64,000 bases of DNA from Saccharofermentans sp. Lineage in GTDB: Bacteria; Bacillota; Clostridia; Saccharofermentanales; Saccharofermentanaceae. The notes beneath the pieces were generated by a model. The model had not been told where the DNA came from. It saw only the letters and a program-made list of their open reading frames with translations, and made no database searches. Where the stretch lies: contig JAKSRI010000008.1 in the NCBI GenBank assembly GCA_024403695.1, positions 17,018 through 81,017 on the forward strand, written 5' to 3'. A program made the position numbers and the translations under genes. Shown here in pieces: positions 62,495 to 64,000 of the stretch (within the stretch, counting starts at the first letter, position 1; every line of letters begins with the position of its first letter).

Positions 62495-63603
62495 TGTTAA
62501 AGATTTCTATTGATAAGCTTAGTGCTTTATATAATGCAATCGCAGCAGACAAAGAACTTATCCTTCCTGTTCGTACAGCTGGTGTTGTAGATTATGCTTC
62601 TTACACAGAGGGTGCTGATGTTGCTATCGATACTCTCAAGACTGCAAAGTCTCCTAAGAACGCTTTCTTCCCACAGTTCGAGACTCTTTACAACGTTAAT
62701 AAGAAGATTATTCCTGTTGATGCGTCTGCAGAAGAGGGTGCATGCGAGGGTGCAGGTGTTGCACTTCGTTCTACACTTTCCGTTGAGATGGCACCACTCG
62801 TAGATAAGGATTTTGTAATCTTCGGTATTAAGCCATGTGATGTTAAGGGTATTGAAGTTCTTGATAACGTATTCCTTGCTGAGCCAGTAGATAACTTCTA
62901 TAAGGCAAGAAGAGAGCACGGAATTCTCGTAGCTATGGCTTGTAACGAGCCAGAAGAGTCCTGCTTCTGTTCTGCTTTCGGCATCGATGCTGCTGATCCT
63001 TCTAAGGCAAAGGCAGACGTTGCTGTATGGATGGCAGATGGTAACCTTTATTGGAAAGCAATTTCTGAGAAGGGTGAGGCTCTTACAGAGTCTGTTAAGT
63101 CTGTATTCGAGGATAGCGATGAGGCTGCAGTAGATGCTACTAAGGCTTCTATCGAGACAATTCTCGCTAAGCTTCCTAACGCTAATCTCTCACTTGATAT
63201 GTGGGGTAAGGGCGTTCTCGATGACAGATTCTATTCCCCAGTATGGGATGAGATTTTTAAGCCATGTCTCGCATGTGGTACATGTACATTCGTATGTCCA
63301 ACATGCCAGTGCTATGACATTAAGGATTACACAACAAAGGATGGAATTCAGAGATACAGATGTTGGGATTCCTGCATGTATTCTGACTTCACAATGATGG
63401 CACACGGTAACAACCGTAATTCTCAGAAGGAGAGATTCCGTCAGAGATTCATGCACAAGCTCTCATACTATCCAGATAAGAACGATGGTATGTTCTCTTG
63501 CGTAGGTTGTGGACGTTGCGTTGATAAGTGCCCACAGTCCCTTAATATCGTTAAGGTAATTAAGGCTTTTGAGGCAAGTAAAGATAAGGAGGGTCAGGCT
63601 TAA
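62494..63603 (+). CDS. AsrA-like iron-sulfur subunit, FlxB candidate
   Basis: 369 aa; its ATG overlaps the previous stop by one base. KPCDVKGIEVLDNVF and CNEPEESCFCSAFG are AsrA-family traits; the C-terminus carries CLACGTCTFVCPTCQC and CVGCGRCVDKCP. AsrA is the electron-transfer subunit of anaerobic sulfite reductase, but no AsrC catalytic subunit is seen in this window. With the AsrB-like next gene it forms the NAD(P)H input of an Flx module. Confidence 0.85.
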   Translation: MLKISIDKLSALYNAIAADKELILPVRTAGVVDYASYTEGADVAIDTLKTAKSPKNAFFPQFETLYNVNKKIIPVDASAEEGACEGAGVALRSTLSVEMAPLVDKDFVIFGIKPCDVKGIEVLDNVFLAEPVDNFYKARREHGILVAMACNEPEESCFCSAFGIDAADPSKAKADVAVWMADGNLYWKAISEKGEALTESVKSVFEDSDEAAVDATKASIETILAKLPNANLSLDMWGKGVLDDRFYSPVWDEIFKPCLACGTCTFVCPTCQCYDIKDYTTKDGIQRYRCWDSCMYSDFTMMAHGNNRNSQKERFRQRFMHKLSYYPDKNDGMFSCVGCGRCVDKCPQSLNIVKVIKAFEASKDKEGQA

Positions 63604-64000
63604 TGAGTAATGTAATTGACACTCTTGTACCTCAGGTTGGTGTTATCACAGGTATCACAGAAGAGACACCTGATGTTAAGACATTTAAGGTAAACGCTCC
63701 AGATGGCGGAAAGCTTTTCGAGCATATGCCTGGTCAGTGCGCAATGGTTTGCGTTCCTGGTGTTAGTGAGGGTATGTTCTCTATTACTTCTTCTCCTACA
63801 AACAAGGAGTTCCAGGAGTTCAGTATCAAGAAGTGTGGTTCTTTGACAGATACACTTCACAGCCTTCAGGTTGGTGACATGATTACTGTAAGAGGACCAT
63901 ATGGTAACAACTTCCCAGTTGATACTGTATTTAAGGGAAAGAACCTTCTCTTTATCGCTGGTGGTATCGGTCTTGCTCCACTTCGTTCTGTAATCAATTA
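63603..64000 (+). CDS. AsrB/HydG-like FAD-NAD(P)H subunit, FlxA candidate (partial)
   Basis: 132 codons before the right edge; ATG overlaps the flxB stop by one base. The start of a ferredoxin-reductase-like FAD domain: MPGQCAMVCVPG, FSITSSP (FAD contact RxxS-like block) and VRGPYGNNFP, then the start of the NAD-binding part IAGGIGLAPLRS. It should oxidise NAD(P)H and pass electrons to FlxB. Confidence 0.88.
   Translation, partial: MSNVIDTLVPQVGVITGITEETPDVKTFKVNAPDGGKLFEHMPGQCAMVCVPGVSEGMFSITSSPTNKEFQEFSIKKCGSLTDTLHSLQVGDMITVRGPYGNNFPVDTVFKGKNLLFIAGGIGLAPLRSVIN

Noticed and set aside
62494..64000. Anaerobic sulfite reductase asrAB
   Set aside because: The genes are AsrA/B-like, but they follow hdrBCA and mvhD without an asrC in view; the Flx module explains them better.

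Overview
The window looks like the chromosome of an anaerobic, low- to mid-GC Clostridia bacterium, most likely a gut or rumen Lachnospiraceae (Butyrivibrio-like). The reasons are Gram-positive features (T-box, FMN and c-di-AMP riboswitches, strong Shine-Dalgarno sites, LTA-synthase-like and TagF-like enzymes), oxygen-independent redox enzymes (Flx-Hdr complex, Fe-S aldo/keto reductases), and exported proteins with Thr/Pro linkers plus a membrane-anchored GH5 glucanase. This is inference from gene content; no rRNA is present. I see no insertion sequence, prophage or CRISPR array.

Layout. 1-1922: a minus-strand T-box leader drives an unusual HTH-cupin-acyl-CoA synthetase fusion that runs off the left edge. 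2.0-7.8 kb: an SDR protein with an acidic repeat tail, Maf, a degenerate GGDEF-EAL membrane protein, a HAD phosphatase and an esterase. 7.7-16 kb: an LTA-synthase-like sulfatase, an MFS-SDR operon, FMN-riboswitch-controlled ribU, an acyltransferase, an XRE regulator with a small membrane protein, and a VanY-like lipoprotein. 16-21.6 kb: the glmU-pth-mfd housekeeping operon. 21.6-31.4 kb: two paralogous blocks that each pair an Fe-S aldo/keto reductase with a MATE exporter, one with a MaoC protein and one with a nitroreductase; between them lie a GT-C-type membrane glycosyltransferase candidate and a lipoprotein. 31.4-33 kb: citrate synthase behind a c-di-AMP (ydaO-type) riboswitch. 33-38.5 kb: a NAGPA-domain protein with a TcaA-like anchored partner, a diguanylate cyclase, tRNA-Arg, a lipoprotein-azlC-azlD operon and tRNA-Ser. 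38.5-44.7 kb: a YidC/Oxa1 domain fused to an alkaline-phosphatase-superfamily (phosphoglycerol-transferase-like) ectodomain, followed by a CDP-glycerol glycerophosphotransferase homologue and several unknown small membrane proteins. 44.8-52.9 kb: gpmI, unknown membrane or surface proteins, cdd with a short DUF4250 gene, and two lipoproteins, one a DUF4214-serine hydrolase fusion. 53-57.7 kb: GH17 and GH5 enzymes followed by an intracellular periplasmic-binding-domain GGDEF protein. 57.9-64 kb: hdrB-hdrC-hdrA-flxD-flxC-flxB-flxA, a compact NADH-linked heterodisulfide-reductase-type complex cut by the right edge.

Themes. Second-messenger signalling recurs: three GGDEF/EAL-type proteins and one c-di-AMP riboswitch. 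Surface-polymer enzymes are abundant. Convergent genes are packed tail to tail, with stop codons overlapping by up to 20 bp or separated by at most 5 bp and no terminator between them. Several genes have a -10 box only 6-9 bases before the ATG and no Shine-Dalgarno site, which suggests leaderless mRNAs. The two observations I rate most likely to be undescribed are the YidC-phosphoglycerol-transferase-like fusion with its TagF-like partner, and the apparent isoleucine-type T-box on the HTH-cupin-acyl-CoA synthetase.
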